From the NCBI GenBank assembly GCA_021464525.1, contig JADRCO010001319.1, forward strand, positions 1-20,293: DNA of 20,293 bases, given 5' to 3'. Both the position numbers and the translations under genes were made by a program. Numbering within the stretch: position 1 is the stretch's first letter; the number at the start of each line of letters is the position of its first letter. The notes under the pieces are model-generated. The model was not told the DNA's origin, did no database searches, and worked only from the letters and a program-made list of their open reading frames with translations. This DNA is from Rhizophagus sp. LPA8_4_AMF. Its lineage: Eukaryota > Glomeromycota > Glomeromycetes > Glomerales > Glomeraceae. Positions 11,790 through 20,293 of the stretch are shown here, piece after piece.

Positions 11790-12330
11790 ATTGTTAAAGA
11801 TATAGTTAAAAAAAAGTAAAATATAAAGAATGAAAACTAATTTTCTGAAAAGACTTATTGACTATATATATGATTTGTAATAAACTTTTATTAAACTTTG
11901 TTAATCATGTAATACACGTTGTATGTCTAAATAAACTTTGTTAAATCTCATTAATTATTATTTGAGAACATGTTTTGTAAGTTTGAACTGAGCTTCTTAT
12001 TAATCAGTTGATTATTTTTTGATATAATCCTAACTAAAAAATTGGAGTCATTGTGAAATATTTTGATTATACATGATTCATCATATTGCGTTATTAGTTA
12101 TAAGATATACATATATACATATAATTTTTTCTGTATTTTGGTAAACATTGTGATAAAAATATAAATATAAATAAATAAATTTATTAAATTTATTAAGTAT
12201 TTACAATTTTTTTGGTAATGATCAACATCACCACATTTCTTATAATATCTTACTTATTTTTTTTTATTTTTATTTTTATAAAATGATTTAAATCATTTGG
12301 TATACCTTTTTATAGAATTTTGAAATGCAA
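11790..12330. other. AT-rich spacer, nothing recognised
   Basis: Highly AT-rich with short direct repeats (TAAACTTTGTTAA recurs around 11882-11945). No coding signal, RNA gene or clear repeat element was found. Confidence 0.45.
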
Positions 12331-12663
12331 CTATATGAATTTTTTATTATTCTCATTATTATTAGACTGTTCAGATTGTTTATTAGTAGTATCTTCATTA
12401 AAATTTTGTAATAATTCTTTTAATTCTGAATTTTATTTTACTTTAAAATGTCTTTTGAAAAACTTTCTATATAATTCTCTATAAATATGAATTGTTAACT
12501 CATCTTATTCTATATTTTCTTTATAAAATTTATCTATGCTAATAGAAAGTTCTTTAGTATCATCAAGATCCTTATAGTATCATTGAGAAAGAATAAGACA
12601 AATATAAAATTTGGCATCACTTGTTGCAAGCATTACTTGAAAATAATGCCTAGAAATAATGCC
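12331..12663 (-). pseudogene. Unidentified protein-coding remnant with three internal stops
   Basis: Read on the minus strand, one frame runs 111 codons from 12663 to a TAG at 12333-12331 with natural amino-acid composition. It is interrupted only by TGA 12582-12580, TAA 12507-12505 and TAA 12435-12433. Segments such as HYFQVMLATSDAKFYICLIL and DELTIHIYRELYRKFFKRHF look like a folded helical protein, and the 3' end turns Asn/Gln/Glu-rich as many proteins of this genome type do. A good acceptor (TTTCTAG) ends at 12650, so 12649 may be the start of an old exon. I do not recognise the family. The evenly spread single-base stops in an otherwise intact frame suggest recent decay by substitution rather than chance coding potential. 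Confidence 0.6.
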
Positions 12664-13558
12664 TTATTGAATAGTAAAAAGATATTTATAGATATAGAAG
12701 TTATTTTTTAAAAGTACTTACAAACTATTATATTTAAAATAATGCTTATTATCACTATTTGATTTATTTTAATAAACTATTTTAATAAGATATTAATTAT
12801 TTTTACCCTTTAAATGTTAAGCAATTGTAGGCAAATTACTTGCAATTCACTAAAAATTTAATTTTTATCTAATTTTATAAAAAATAAAAATATATTAATA
12901 AAAAATTTTTTTATATAGCTTAAATTATATATTTACAAATATTATTATGAAATTAGAAAATTGAAGATTTCAAAATTGTAGTACTTTTACTTTGATGATT
13001 TCACTGATAATTAATATTAACACTTAATTAAATATGTAAAATTTGTTATGAAACCAATTTTTATTATTATAGTTTTTAATATTTAGAAGTAGGATTTGAC
13101 TTTATATAAAGCTTTATACTGATTAAAATTGACATTGTCAAGTGCACGTTTATCATAACAGAATTTTCAGTTACTGAAATTAATGGAACTTACTGCAGAA
13201 ATTAACATGTGATGATGGCTATACCAAAGTTCAATATAATATTTACTTATTATATATTCAGAGTCTTTACAGCATAGATAAAAATGGAAAAGAATTTATA
13301 AGATAATATTTGAGAACTATAATATTACTAATTGTAAAATTCAAATAATTAAAATTAAGAAAATTTGTATAGACTGAACATTATGAAAATACGAAATACA
13401 TCTTGAAATATTGCAATTTGCAAACTTATAATAATTTTAAAGTAAATAAAATAATAACGACAATTTTATCAATAACAAAGTAAATTTTTATTGTCTTCTA
13501 AAAAATAATGTATAAGATTATTTATAAAAAAAGCAAGGCTTGTAAAAAATTTTATACA
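12664..13558. other. AT-rich spacer, possible further exon debris
   Basis: No intact gene. A donor-like GTAAGT at about 12722-12717 and a short acceptor-flanked block at about 12803-12846 (minus strand) could be upstream exon debris of the 12331-12663 remnant, but no continuous frame supports it. The rest shows nothing recognisable. Confidence 0.35.
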
Positions 13559-14031
13559 TTACTGTATCGCTGAATCTTTAATAAATGAACAGGCTAAAAT
13601 ACCATTATCCCTTAGTCGATAAGAACAGCCTCAATCATAAATGACTCATATAAATTATCTGGTGTTGTTTTTTGAATTCCTATACTAAATTTGGTTCCAG
13701 TCAAAATTGGATAACTAATTTCTTGACTAACACAAAAATCTTCATTAAAAGTAGCTAATAGATCGAAAAAGAAACTATCATGTTTATAAAATGTGGCATT
13801 AAATAGGGTTCCACCTACAGGAATTTCTGTATTTAGTTTTTCAGAAACAGTAAAAGTGAAAAATAATTCAGAAATGATAGGATTAAGAAAAACTATTAAA
13901 GTAAACGTATCTGCATTTGCAGAATATGATATTAGATGTTTTGGAAGCAAACCCCAAAGTTGATATAAAACAGCATAGACCATTAAAAGCGTAGCCAATA
14001 AAATGAATGTAAAAATAAAATTTTGATTCAT
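13559..14031 (-). pseudogene. Truncated ML-domain (MD-2-related lipid-recognition) secreted protein, probable pseudogene
   Basis: An open frame of 139 codons runs from ATG 14031 to TAA 13612. The first 20 or so residues form a signal peptide (MNQNFIFTFILLATLLMVYA). The remainder follows the ML/NPC2-like pattern: a beta-sandwich with FTFTVSEKLNTEIPVGGTLF, DFC, an ILTGTKFSI strand and a final IEAVLID strand. ML proteins bind sterols or other lipids, usually outside the cell or in the vacuole/lysosome. It looks broken. Shifting frame at the terminal stop exposes a continuation (DNGILACSFIKDSAIQ, ending at TAA 13561-13559) that matches the expected last strand and its Cys. Of the cysteines expected in the ML fold, only the one in DFC remains; the position before ILTGT is Tyr. 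As written, the protein would lack its disulfide partners. The family call comes from motif memory; a diverged functional paralogue is the alternative. Confidence 0.65.
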
Positions 14032-14150
14032 GATTTCTTTATGAACGTAATTATCGATTTGGAGTATTTTCCTTTTTTAAAGACAAGTAAACTTTTTGTT
14101 TATTTTTCTGATTTTCTCTTCTTTTAAAGATAGGTAAGCTGAGATCATTG

Positions 14151-14159
14151 CTATTTATA
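14151..14159 (-). promoter_or_regulatory. Candidate TATA box upstream of the ML-domain pseudogene
   Basis: TATAAATAG on the minus strand, about 120 bp before the ATG at 14031. The sequence fits the TATA consensus and the distance is plausible. In such AT-rich DNA chance matches are common, so this is tentative. Confidence 0.35.
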
Positions 14160-14335
14160 AAGAAAAAAAAATGTTATCAAAAGTTGAGTATTTATATATT
14201 TCTATGTACTGTATAAAACATAATGCCAATTTAGAAAAAATTACAGATGTACAAATGCATGTGCTCATATAAGAAAACAGATACCATTATTATATTTATT
14301 ATTGGAATTTTTAAAATTTATGAAATTGATGTTGC

Positions 14336-14528
14336 AATAACAGCCAATAAAAAAAACAAAACACAAAAATTAATAGCCATAATTATTATAAAAGATCAAT
14401 AATAAAATTTCCTTTTAAGTTATTATGTGTAACTAAATTCCTAAAAAGGAATCTTTGTTATTAATCTTTCATGATAATCATGGCTATTAATTTTTTGTTT
14501 TGTAGTTTATTTTTTAATAGTTGTTATT
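14336..14528. repeat. MITE-like long imperfect palindrome (about 81-85-bp arms)
   Basis: The left arm 14336-14416 and the reverse complement of 14444-14528 align over nearly their whole length. They share the block AAAATTAATAGCCAT, the outer end AATAAC and the inner end TCCTTTT, with scattered substitutions and small gaps. The arms flank a 27-bp loop (14417-14443). No coding sequence lies inside. The form fits a foldback MITE or an old inverted duplication. Outside the arms the similarity fades and no target-site duplication was obvious. Confidence 0.8.
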
Positions 14529-14699
14529 TCTGAAGTAGGGTGCAAATCCCAAAATTTTTAAATTATAAAATAGTAAAAATAAAATAAGGGAAAATTTATT
14601 CCTTATTCTGGGATAAGATCAATTATTACTCACCTCTATTACTGATTGGTTGGTCAGATTTTACAATTATGTCATAGCAGTTAATCAGTTATTTGTTTA

Positions 14700-15300
14700 C
14701 ATATCAGGTAGTTTTTTCTTTTCTTTTAGGTTTTTTAGTTTCATTTTGCATATCAAACACTTAAACTATCAAAGGTATGAGGAATCAGTGTACCATTCTT
14801 TGACTTTTTTATTCTTTTCTGTTTTTATTTCTTTTTTATTTTTAATTTCTTTCTTTTTTTCTTTTAGATTTTTAGGATTTTTCAGTTTCATAATCAAAGA
14901 TAAATTATTTCATTTCTCTAATTTTCTTTTTCTTTTTTGCTTTTATTTTATTTTTACTATAACTTTTTTCTATTCTTTTATACTGCCCTTTTATTTTTAT
15001 TCATTTTACTTCTTTCTTTTACTCTCTTTTTTTCACTTCCTTTGTTTCATTTCCTTTGTTTCATTTTTATTTTCACCTTTATTCTTTTAATTGTTTTCTC
15101 TTTTGTCTCTTTATTTTAATTTTTCTTTATTTTTAACTTTGTTCCCTTTATTTCCATTTTCCTTTTCCTTTTCATCTTCTTTTTAGATTTTTAGCTCTTA
15201 GACCCTTCCAGTTTCATAATCAAAGTATATTTTTTTCTTTTTTGTTTTTTATTTTTCACTTTTTTTATTTTTCGAGTTTTTTCTATATATATGTTGCCAA
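14700..15300. repeat. Polypyrimidine (T/C) low-complexity tract with internal direct repeats
   Basis: The plus strand is almost entirely T and C in runs such as TTTTCTTTT for some 550 bp, giving long but meaningless Phe/Ser/Leu frames. Within it a segment containing CAGTTTCATAATCAAAG recurs (around 14865-14899 and 15182-15225), each time just after TTTTAGATTTTTAG. A more diverged version lies near 14723-14760. This is a decayed repeat array rather than a gene. Confidence 0.75.
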
Positions 15301-15310
15301 AATTCAATAT

Positions 15311-15470
15311 AATTTGGGATTTACTAGAATTGGAATTTGGAATTTGGGATTTGGGCTATAATAAATTAATTTGGGATTTGGAATTTGGAATTTAGCACTA
15401 TATGAATAATTTGGGATTTGGAATTTGAAATTTAGGATTTAGGATTTGGATTGGCAATTTTGAATTTGAG
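15311..15470 (+). repeat. Degenerate 7-bp repeat array (TTTGGGA / TTTGGAA / TTTAGGA)
   Basis: Heptads of the form TTTGGGA, TTTGGAA and TTTAGGA run in phase. They are broken by two short AT-rich spacers (about 15355-15369 and 15392-15409), so three blocks each start with AATTTGGGATTT. The heptads resemble telomere-type repeats in composition, but not the fungal TTAGGG unit. The array lies between the polypyrimidine tract and the transposon. Confidence 0.75.
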
Positions 15471-15679
15471 CAGCATGTATATTTTTCTAACTTTATTTTA
15501 TTGTTTATTCTTGATCATGATCCTTTTCTTTCAGATTTTATAGATTTTAGATTTCTCAGTGGCTTTTTAAAATACTTTTCAACAGAATTTCTTCTTTTAA
15601 ATTCTTCTTCTTTTTTAGATTTGTCAATGCTTTTTGAAAATGGGTAAATAAATAATTTTATTTTGGGTAATTTTAACGC

Positions 15680-15753
15680 TCACCAGTGGTGAAAATCACC
15701 AGTCACGTGACACTATAATTTTTTTTTTATTTGGAATATTCACCGGCGGTAAA
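15680..15753. promoter_or_regulatory. Left-end palindromic motif cluster
   Basis: TCACCAGTGGTGA at 15680-15692 is palindromic around its central G. It is followed by a half-site AATCACCAGT and then a perfect 10-bp palindrome GTCACGTGAC (15702-15711, containing CACGTG). A variant TTCACCGGCGGTAAA lies at about 15739-15753. These are probably transposase-binding sites of the element, because the same motif clusters at the other end. Confidence 0.65.
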
Positions 15754-16122
15754 AATCACTGAACGAAAAAAAAATCTGATATAATAATATTTTCGCAATA
15801 TTATTGTACGAGTAATTCACAATTTTATGCAATAATAAACGAATTATAACTTATGTATTACATGTATAATGGAATTGCCTTTATTATAAAGAATATTATA
15901 CTTGAATTACATAAAAAATCGCAAAAAAAAATTCTTTTCCATCCATCCTTTTCTACTTCGCACCACCTATGAATAAGAAACAGTTTATATAATCTTTTCT
16001 CATTACACATCAATTGTTTATAGCATTATAAACCTAATATAACTTTCAGTTATAAAATTCTAGTAAGAATATGAATCTTCTTTTATTCAGTAATTGAACA
16101 ATAAAAAATAATATACCTAATA

Positions 16123-18941
16123 TCATCTAGCGTTTCTCGATGGACACCTTTTCTGGTAATGGCCGAATTTACCACATGATAAGCATCGGCGCTGTTGTTT
16201 TACTGGTTGAGTATTACTTTCATCTGAAATTTCTTGCATCGGAATTCTTTTTTTTGATACCTCCATCGCACTTTTTAGTCTCTTTTTTGATGGAGCTCCT
16301 CTAATTTTAGTCACATGAGGATCAGTTATCTGTTCAATTAAATCTTTTTGTAACGGAATTATGCTGCCATCTTCTTGACTAGATTCATTAATTCCTATTA
16401 TATCATGATTTTCTTTAATATCATCATCATCACCTATATTTTTTTCTCGCTTTGATTCAATAAAATCTTTTAATAATGTGATTAATTCATGATCACTATT
16501 AGTTTCTAATGCAACATTGATAGCAGTTTTCGCTGTAGAAAATGCAATTCCAAACTTATTTCGTTGATGAGTGTTTTGGTGAACAACTTCACTACGATCT
16601 GATCCTTGAATATGATGTAAACTTTGGAATGTACATGTAATTTGAAATGAAGTTATATCAATTGATGTTTCTATTGCTGTAAGAATCGGTGAGTTCTTGA
16701 GATTAATGTCCAAATTGGATAAAATGTTATCTTTATACCATCTAATGGGTATAATACTAATATGGAACTTCGCTAAATGTGAATACAGCATCACTCTCCA
16801 GAAATGGCGGCAAATTATACCTTTCGTGATTATTTCTAAACAAGTACAAAGATGTGTTCCATCATCTAAAAGTATCACTAAATTGTCCTTACGTGAAAGG
16901 CCTCCTATACGTCGTATTCTCCACATTTCAATAATATTTGAAGTTTCAATACCATTTAAAAGAGATGCCAAGGTTATTTGTGGTTCATCAATAATATCTT
17001 CAATAAAATTATCATTAGCAGTTTCGGCATTTACTAAATTCTATAAGATTTATGCAAGTAAGATATTTTTTATCAATAAATATTACTTAATCTTAATAAA
17101 ACATTACTTACTTCATTCAAAGATGATACCAAATAACCTTCGTAAGTAAATGATTGAGAGATTTGAAACTTTTGCCAGGATAATACAAGAGGCGTTAAAA
17201 ATTGATTAAGAACTGCATCAATATTGGAAAAAAATTGAGATGATAAATGCGGAAGTTCAACTGTTGTTTGGTAAGCCTTAAGATTAGCTAATTTACAATA
17301 TTGAAATTCAGATTCATGTCTTTTATCGATAACTTTTTCAATGTCACAAAGACTACTTGCACTATTTAATGCTTTTTTAATAATAGCGTTAAATGATTCA
17401 ACACTTTGAGTACTTTGAATCCCCGCGTTAAATTGAAATGGTGTATAAGCTTTAGCCCAACTATTTTGATTAGGATATAGTACTCTGGTCATATATGGTT
17501 GACTTTCTGGAAATTCATTCATCATAGACCCCCATCGTTGTTCAAATAGTTCTATGCTTAATGTATTTCTGCATAAATAAAAGGCTTTACTAAACGAATG
17601 AAATTTTGTACCTAATTTTGTTTTGAGATGTTTAGTAATATTTTGCCAGATATGGAAAAGACAATAAAAGTGTGGAGTTGTTGGAAAAACATGAGCAGCC
17701 GCATTAATTAATCCTGGTTCTGAATCTGTCCAAAATGCCTTTGATGTAATATTATTAGTTGCTTTCATAAGGCATTGTAAAATCCAAATATACGTAGATG
17801 CCATTTCATCTTCAACAAGAGCATTTGCTACATTGCGAAATTTTCCATAATTGTCCTTGATCATAAATACACTTAAGTACATATTGTACTTATTCGTTTT
17901 ACAAGTATTGTCATTTAGTACTACATCGTGAAACTGTTGATATAATTCATGTTGTGATGGAGACATCCAAAAAATTCCAGATAAACGACGCTCATTGCCT
18001 GAATGTCGAACAAATATTTTCCAATATGGATCTTCTATTATCTTTTCAAGAAAAATATTGAGAAATGAAGTAGTATCTGAGTTTTCTTCTTCATTATTTT
18101 TACGTAAACGATATATTGAATTATAAACATCCTGTTTATGAAACACATGCTGCGAATATTTTTTTTTTAAAATTTCCAGTTGTACAACAGGCGCTACTTT
18201 GCATTCTGTGAAAAACTTCAAATCTTGCATCATTTCATTATTGAATTGTCGATACTTTGCATTAAGATGTGGTATGTCAGTTGGAATTAATTCGTGATTA
18301 TGTATATCTTCTAATGTTGTGCATTTCACCCGATTTTCTAATTTTTGTAATGTAAAATTACAATGCCACTGGCAATTGAACTTGTTAGAACCTCGTTCCC
18401 GTTGTAATTCTTGATTAATATTCTTACGAGGTTTGTAAGTACCACCAAAAGAGCAACGATATGACTTGCGTATAGTAATAGAAGGGTTATTTGGATTCTT
18501 GTCATTTCTACAAATCTGATAACCAAAACCTCTTTCTAAACAGTAATTATACATAAACGTATCAACGGACATCCAATCATCAAAACTATCTTCTTTACGA
18601 AGATTATATTGATATGTATTAAAATTATCAACTGAACTTTGAAAGAATAATTCTATAGGTAGTTCATTAAAAAAATTATCAGAAAACTCGGGAGGTGTAA
18701 TAATATCTTCCAACACAGTATTTTCGTTAGTTTCTACAAAAAAGTTATTAGGAGACTTAGGAGGTGTAATGATATCTTCTAATACGGTATTTTCGTTGAT
18801 TTCTATATAAAAATTTTCAGGTGATTCTGGAGGTGTAATGATATCTTCTAATACTGTATTTTCGTTGTTTTCTTTAAAAAAGTTCTCAGGGAAAATAGCG
18901 TCTTCAGAAAAATTTAGAAAGAAATCCCAATTTAATTCCAT
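16123..18941 (-). CDS. MULE transposase with FAR1 finger, DDE core, SWIM and CCHC zinc knuckle
   Basis: Two exons on the minus strand, 18941-17112 and 17040-16123, join in frame across a 71-bp intron (GTAAGT at 17111; ...TTATAG ending 17041) to give 915 residues with no stop or shift. Start ATG 18941 is the first in frame and lies about 55 bp downstream of a TATA box. By family it catalyses cut-and-paste transposition in the nucleus. Domains in order: three 23-residue repeats (27-95); a FAR1/WRKY-GCM1-like finger (C163, C190 or C194, H214, H216); the MULE RNase H-like core with D344 (VLNDNT), D406 (FWTDSEPG), C427xxH430 and E515 (QSVESFNA); a SWIM finger C675xC677...C687xH689; a basic stretch KKRLKSAMEVSKKR; and a CX2CX4HX4C knuckle at C896, C899, H904 and C909. 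All key residues are present, so it may be active. A domesticated FAR1-like regulator is the alternative, but flanking end motifs favour a transposon. Confidence 0.92.
18691..18897 (-). repeat. Exact-period 3 x 69-bp tandem repeat in the transposase N-terminus
   Basis: The block starting GGAGGTGTAAT on the plus strand recurs at 18691, 18760 and 18829, exactly 69 bp apart. Each unit encodes 23 residues beginning ENTVLEDIITPP and ending in an acidic/aromatic stretch. Silent and replacement differences separate the units, so this is not an assembly stutter. The conserved VLEDIITPP core, which keeps TPP and often SP, suggests a short linear motif under selection. Confidence 0.9.
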
Positions 18942-18994
18942 TGTAACGAAAGTATTTCGCCAAAATAAATGACACCGCGTTAACTATCACGACT

Positions 18995-19004
18995 CTATTT
19001 TATA
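18995..19004 (-). promoter_or_regulatory. TATA box of the transposase gene
   Basis: TATAAAATAG on the minus strand ends 54 bp before the ATG at 18941, in one of the less AT-biased stretches of the element (GCGGTGTC, CGTGATAG nearby). Position and sequence both fit a core promoter driving the transposase. Confidence 0.6.
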
Positions 19005-19107
19005 TTCGTAATGCATAAAATTTTTTATAATATGCATAGGTGTAACAAATACCATTTAGTAACACATTCCACATGTTTATACAAATTCAAGGTTATACAA
19101 TGTAACG

Positions 19108-19285
19108 GTAAAAATCACCAGTGGTGAAATTAAAATTAAAATTAATAAAAATAACCAGTGATATTAAAAATTCAAATTTAAATTTATATAAATTTGTGGT
19201 TAAAATCACCGGCTGGTGAAACTAAATTTAAAAATTATTAAATTCACCAGTGGTGATTAAAATTCGAATTTAACCATTGGTGAAA
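19108..19285. promoter_or_regulatory. Right-end palindromic motif cluster
   Basis: Five related sites: TCACCAGTGGTGA at 19115-19127, a half-site ACCAGTGA at about 19154, TCACCGGCTGGTGA at about 19206-19219, TCACCAGTGGTGA at 19244-19256 and ACCATTGGTGA at about 19273. They are separated by AT-rich spacers of roughly 15-40 bp. Together with the left-end cluster they bracket the transposase gene. Confidence 0.7.
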
Positions 19286-19309
19286 TTTAAATAAATCCTT
19301 TTATTTTTG

Positions 19310-19795
19310 TTATTTTTTATTTTTTGTTAGTTGTTTCTTATTTTTATTACTAATAATCTTTCATTTTCATCTATTTATTATTATTATTTCATTTTTGTTC
19401 CCTTAATTTCATTTTTGTTCTTCTTTATTTTTATTCCCTTCCCTTTTTATTTTCTTCTTCTTAATTTCCCTTTTTTTTATTTTTATTTTGTTTTTTTCCC
19501 TTTTGATTTTCCTTTCATTTTCTTTTATTTTTTCACCCTTTGCATCTCTTTTATTTTATTTTTTCTTTTATTCATTTTTTGTTTTATTTTTTTCATTTCT
19601 CTTCCCTTTTCTTTTATTTTCATTTTATTTTTTCCTTTATCATCCCCTTCTCTTTCTTTTTCCCTTTTATTTTTATTTTTAATTCCTTTTCCTTTTATTT
19701 TTGTTTGTTTTCTTTCTTTTATTTTTATTACTTTTCATTATCTTTCACTTTCTTTCCTTTTATCTTTGTTTTTTATGATTTTTTTATCATTATTA
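19310..19795. repeat. Second polypyrimidine (T/C) tract
   Basis: About 480 bp of nearly pure T/C on the plus strand (TTTTATTTT, TTCCCTTT and similar). It produces overlapping Phe-rich frames in several phases that are not genes. Its strand bias and texture match the tract at 14700-15300 on the other side of the transposon. Confidence 0.75.
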
Positions 19796-19982
19796 TCAGG
19801 GTTTCTCATTTTTTACATCATTAATGTTAATAGATAAGTAATTGTAAAGTTTTAATTTTAAATAATTGTATTTTATTCTTTTATTTAATAACTTACAAAG
19901 GAATAAAATCACAAAAAAAAATGTTAAAAAATGTTTTATAAAAATAAAAAAAATGGTTGTTAATTGTTATTCTTGTCAGATG

Positions 19983-20113
19983 ATTTCCTGAAAGACGTTA
20001 TTCTGCTGAAGGACATTTTCCCAAATTTTTGGCCTGAGTTATGCAGAGTTATGCACGAACATGTAATCAATCAGATGGCATTAAAGTTTTCAAGAAAACG
20101 TCCTTCAGGAAAT
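19983..20113. repeat. 131-bp inverted-repeat element with ATTTCCTGAA(A/G)GACGTT ends
   Basis: ATTTCCTGAAAGACGTTATT at 19983-20002 is matched by the reverse complement of 20094-20113 (ATTTCCTGAAGGACGTTTTC). A further internal CTGAAGGACATTTTC lies at about 20005-20020. The interior is non-coding and holds a perfect tandem GAGTTATGCA x2 (20036-20055). Size and structure suggest a small MITE or a solo hairpin of a DNA transposon. No target duplication is evident. Confidence 0.7.
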
Positions 20114-20293
20114 TATACTGTAACTAGCCAGTAATTTTTCTCCAGTACCCACGGTTTACATAGGACACGGAGGAGGTGACACAGCAGACTAGTGTATAAA
20201 TATATGAGAGGGTTTATAAATAGATGGTTGTATGAAGTAGATCGTAAGATAAATATGTAACATGAATACATGATCGGTAAATTTAGCGATACA
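20114..20293. other. Window end, nothing recognised
   Basis: Mixed-composition sequence without an open frame, RNA signature or repeat that I can identify. Confidence 0.4.

Larger units (their letters stand above)
15646..19307 (-). mobile_element. MULE-type DNA transposon, apparently coding-complete
   Basis: An intact transposase (16123-18941) sits between two clusters of a palindromic motif (TCACCAGTGGTGA and variants) at 15680-15753 and 19108-19285. This is what subterminal transposase-binding sites of a Mutator-like element would look like. The outermost motifs are inverted relatives (left CTCACCAGTGGTGAAA; right, reverse-complemented, TTCACCAATGGTTAAA). Just outside them, AAATAAATAATTTTATTTT (15646-15664) and AAATAAATCCTTTTATTTT (19289-19307) match at 17 of 19 positions as direct repeats. 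Those could be a diverged target duplication, though both are AT-rich and longer than the 8-11 bp typical of MULEs. The exact ends are therefore uncertain by tens of bases. Non-coding stretches 15760-16120 and 18942-19100 hold nothing else. Confidence 0.7.

Noticed and set aside
14538-14552. GGGTGCAAATCCC as a tRNA T-arm or SINE B-box
   Set aside because: It resembles a T-arm, but no matching A-box, acceptor stem or anticodon arm is present upstream or on the other strand.
14650-15119. Phe/Ser-rich membrane-like open frames
   Set aside because: They are translations of a polypyrimidine tract, open in more than one phase, with no protein-like composition. The same applies to 19331-19837.
16697-17149. 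Plus-strand 150-codon frame
   Set aside because: It is antisense to the transposase SWIM exon and intron and has no recognisable features.
18691-18897. CRISPR-like array
   Set aside because: The 69-bp units are contiguous and in frame within a eukaryotic transposase; there are no repeat-spacer units or cas genes.

Overview
The window looks like nuclear DNA of an arbuscular mycorrhizal fungus (Glomeromycotina, Rhizophagus-like). The base composition is very AT-rich, with long homopolymer runs. Genes have short GT..AG introns (68-273 bp here). The gene families present (a Crinkler/RHS-type NTPase, an ML-domain secreted protein and a FAR1/SWIM MULE transposase) are ones I associate with expanded families in those fungi. 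The genus is inference from family content and composition; no marker gene is present.

Layout. (1) 1-1107: AT-rich and pyrimidine-rich upstream DNA. (2) 1108-6939, plus strand: a seven-exon kinesin-4 gene of the KIF21 type, with an intact-looking motor, long coiled coils and a disordered phospho-site-rich tail in place of WD40 repeats. One extra T at 2967-2970 breaks the frame inside the motor. (3) 6940-9771: no gene seen. (4) 9772-14031, minus strand: a graveyard of three decayed genes. These are a Crinkler/RHS-like pseudogene (9772-11789), an unidentified remnant with three internal stops (12331-12663) and an ML-domain secreted-protein pseudogene (13559-14031). (5) 14336-15470: a roughly 190-bp imperfect palindrome (MITE-like), a polypyrimidine tract and a degenerate 7-bp repeat array. 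(6) About 15646-19307: an apparently complete MULE-type DNA transposon. It has an uninterrupted 915-residue two-exon transposase on the minus strand (FAR1 zinc finger, D344-D406-E515, SWIM, CCHC knuckle), a TATA box, and clusters of a palindromic TCACCAGTGGTGA motif at both ends. (7) 19310-20293: a second polypyrimidine tract and a 131-bp inverted-repeat element.

The genes do not form a pathway. The window is one housekeeping-type cytoskeletal gene beside a repeat-rich accessory region where effector-like and secreted-protein genes have decayed and a transposon still looks coding-competent. The most noteworthy items are the transposon with its palindromic end motifs and an exact 3 x 69-bp repeat in the transposase N-terminus, and the KIF21-like kinesin without WD40 and with a motor-domain frameshift.
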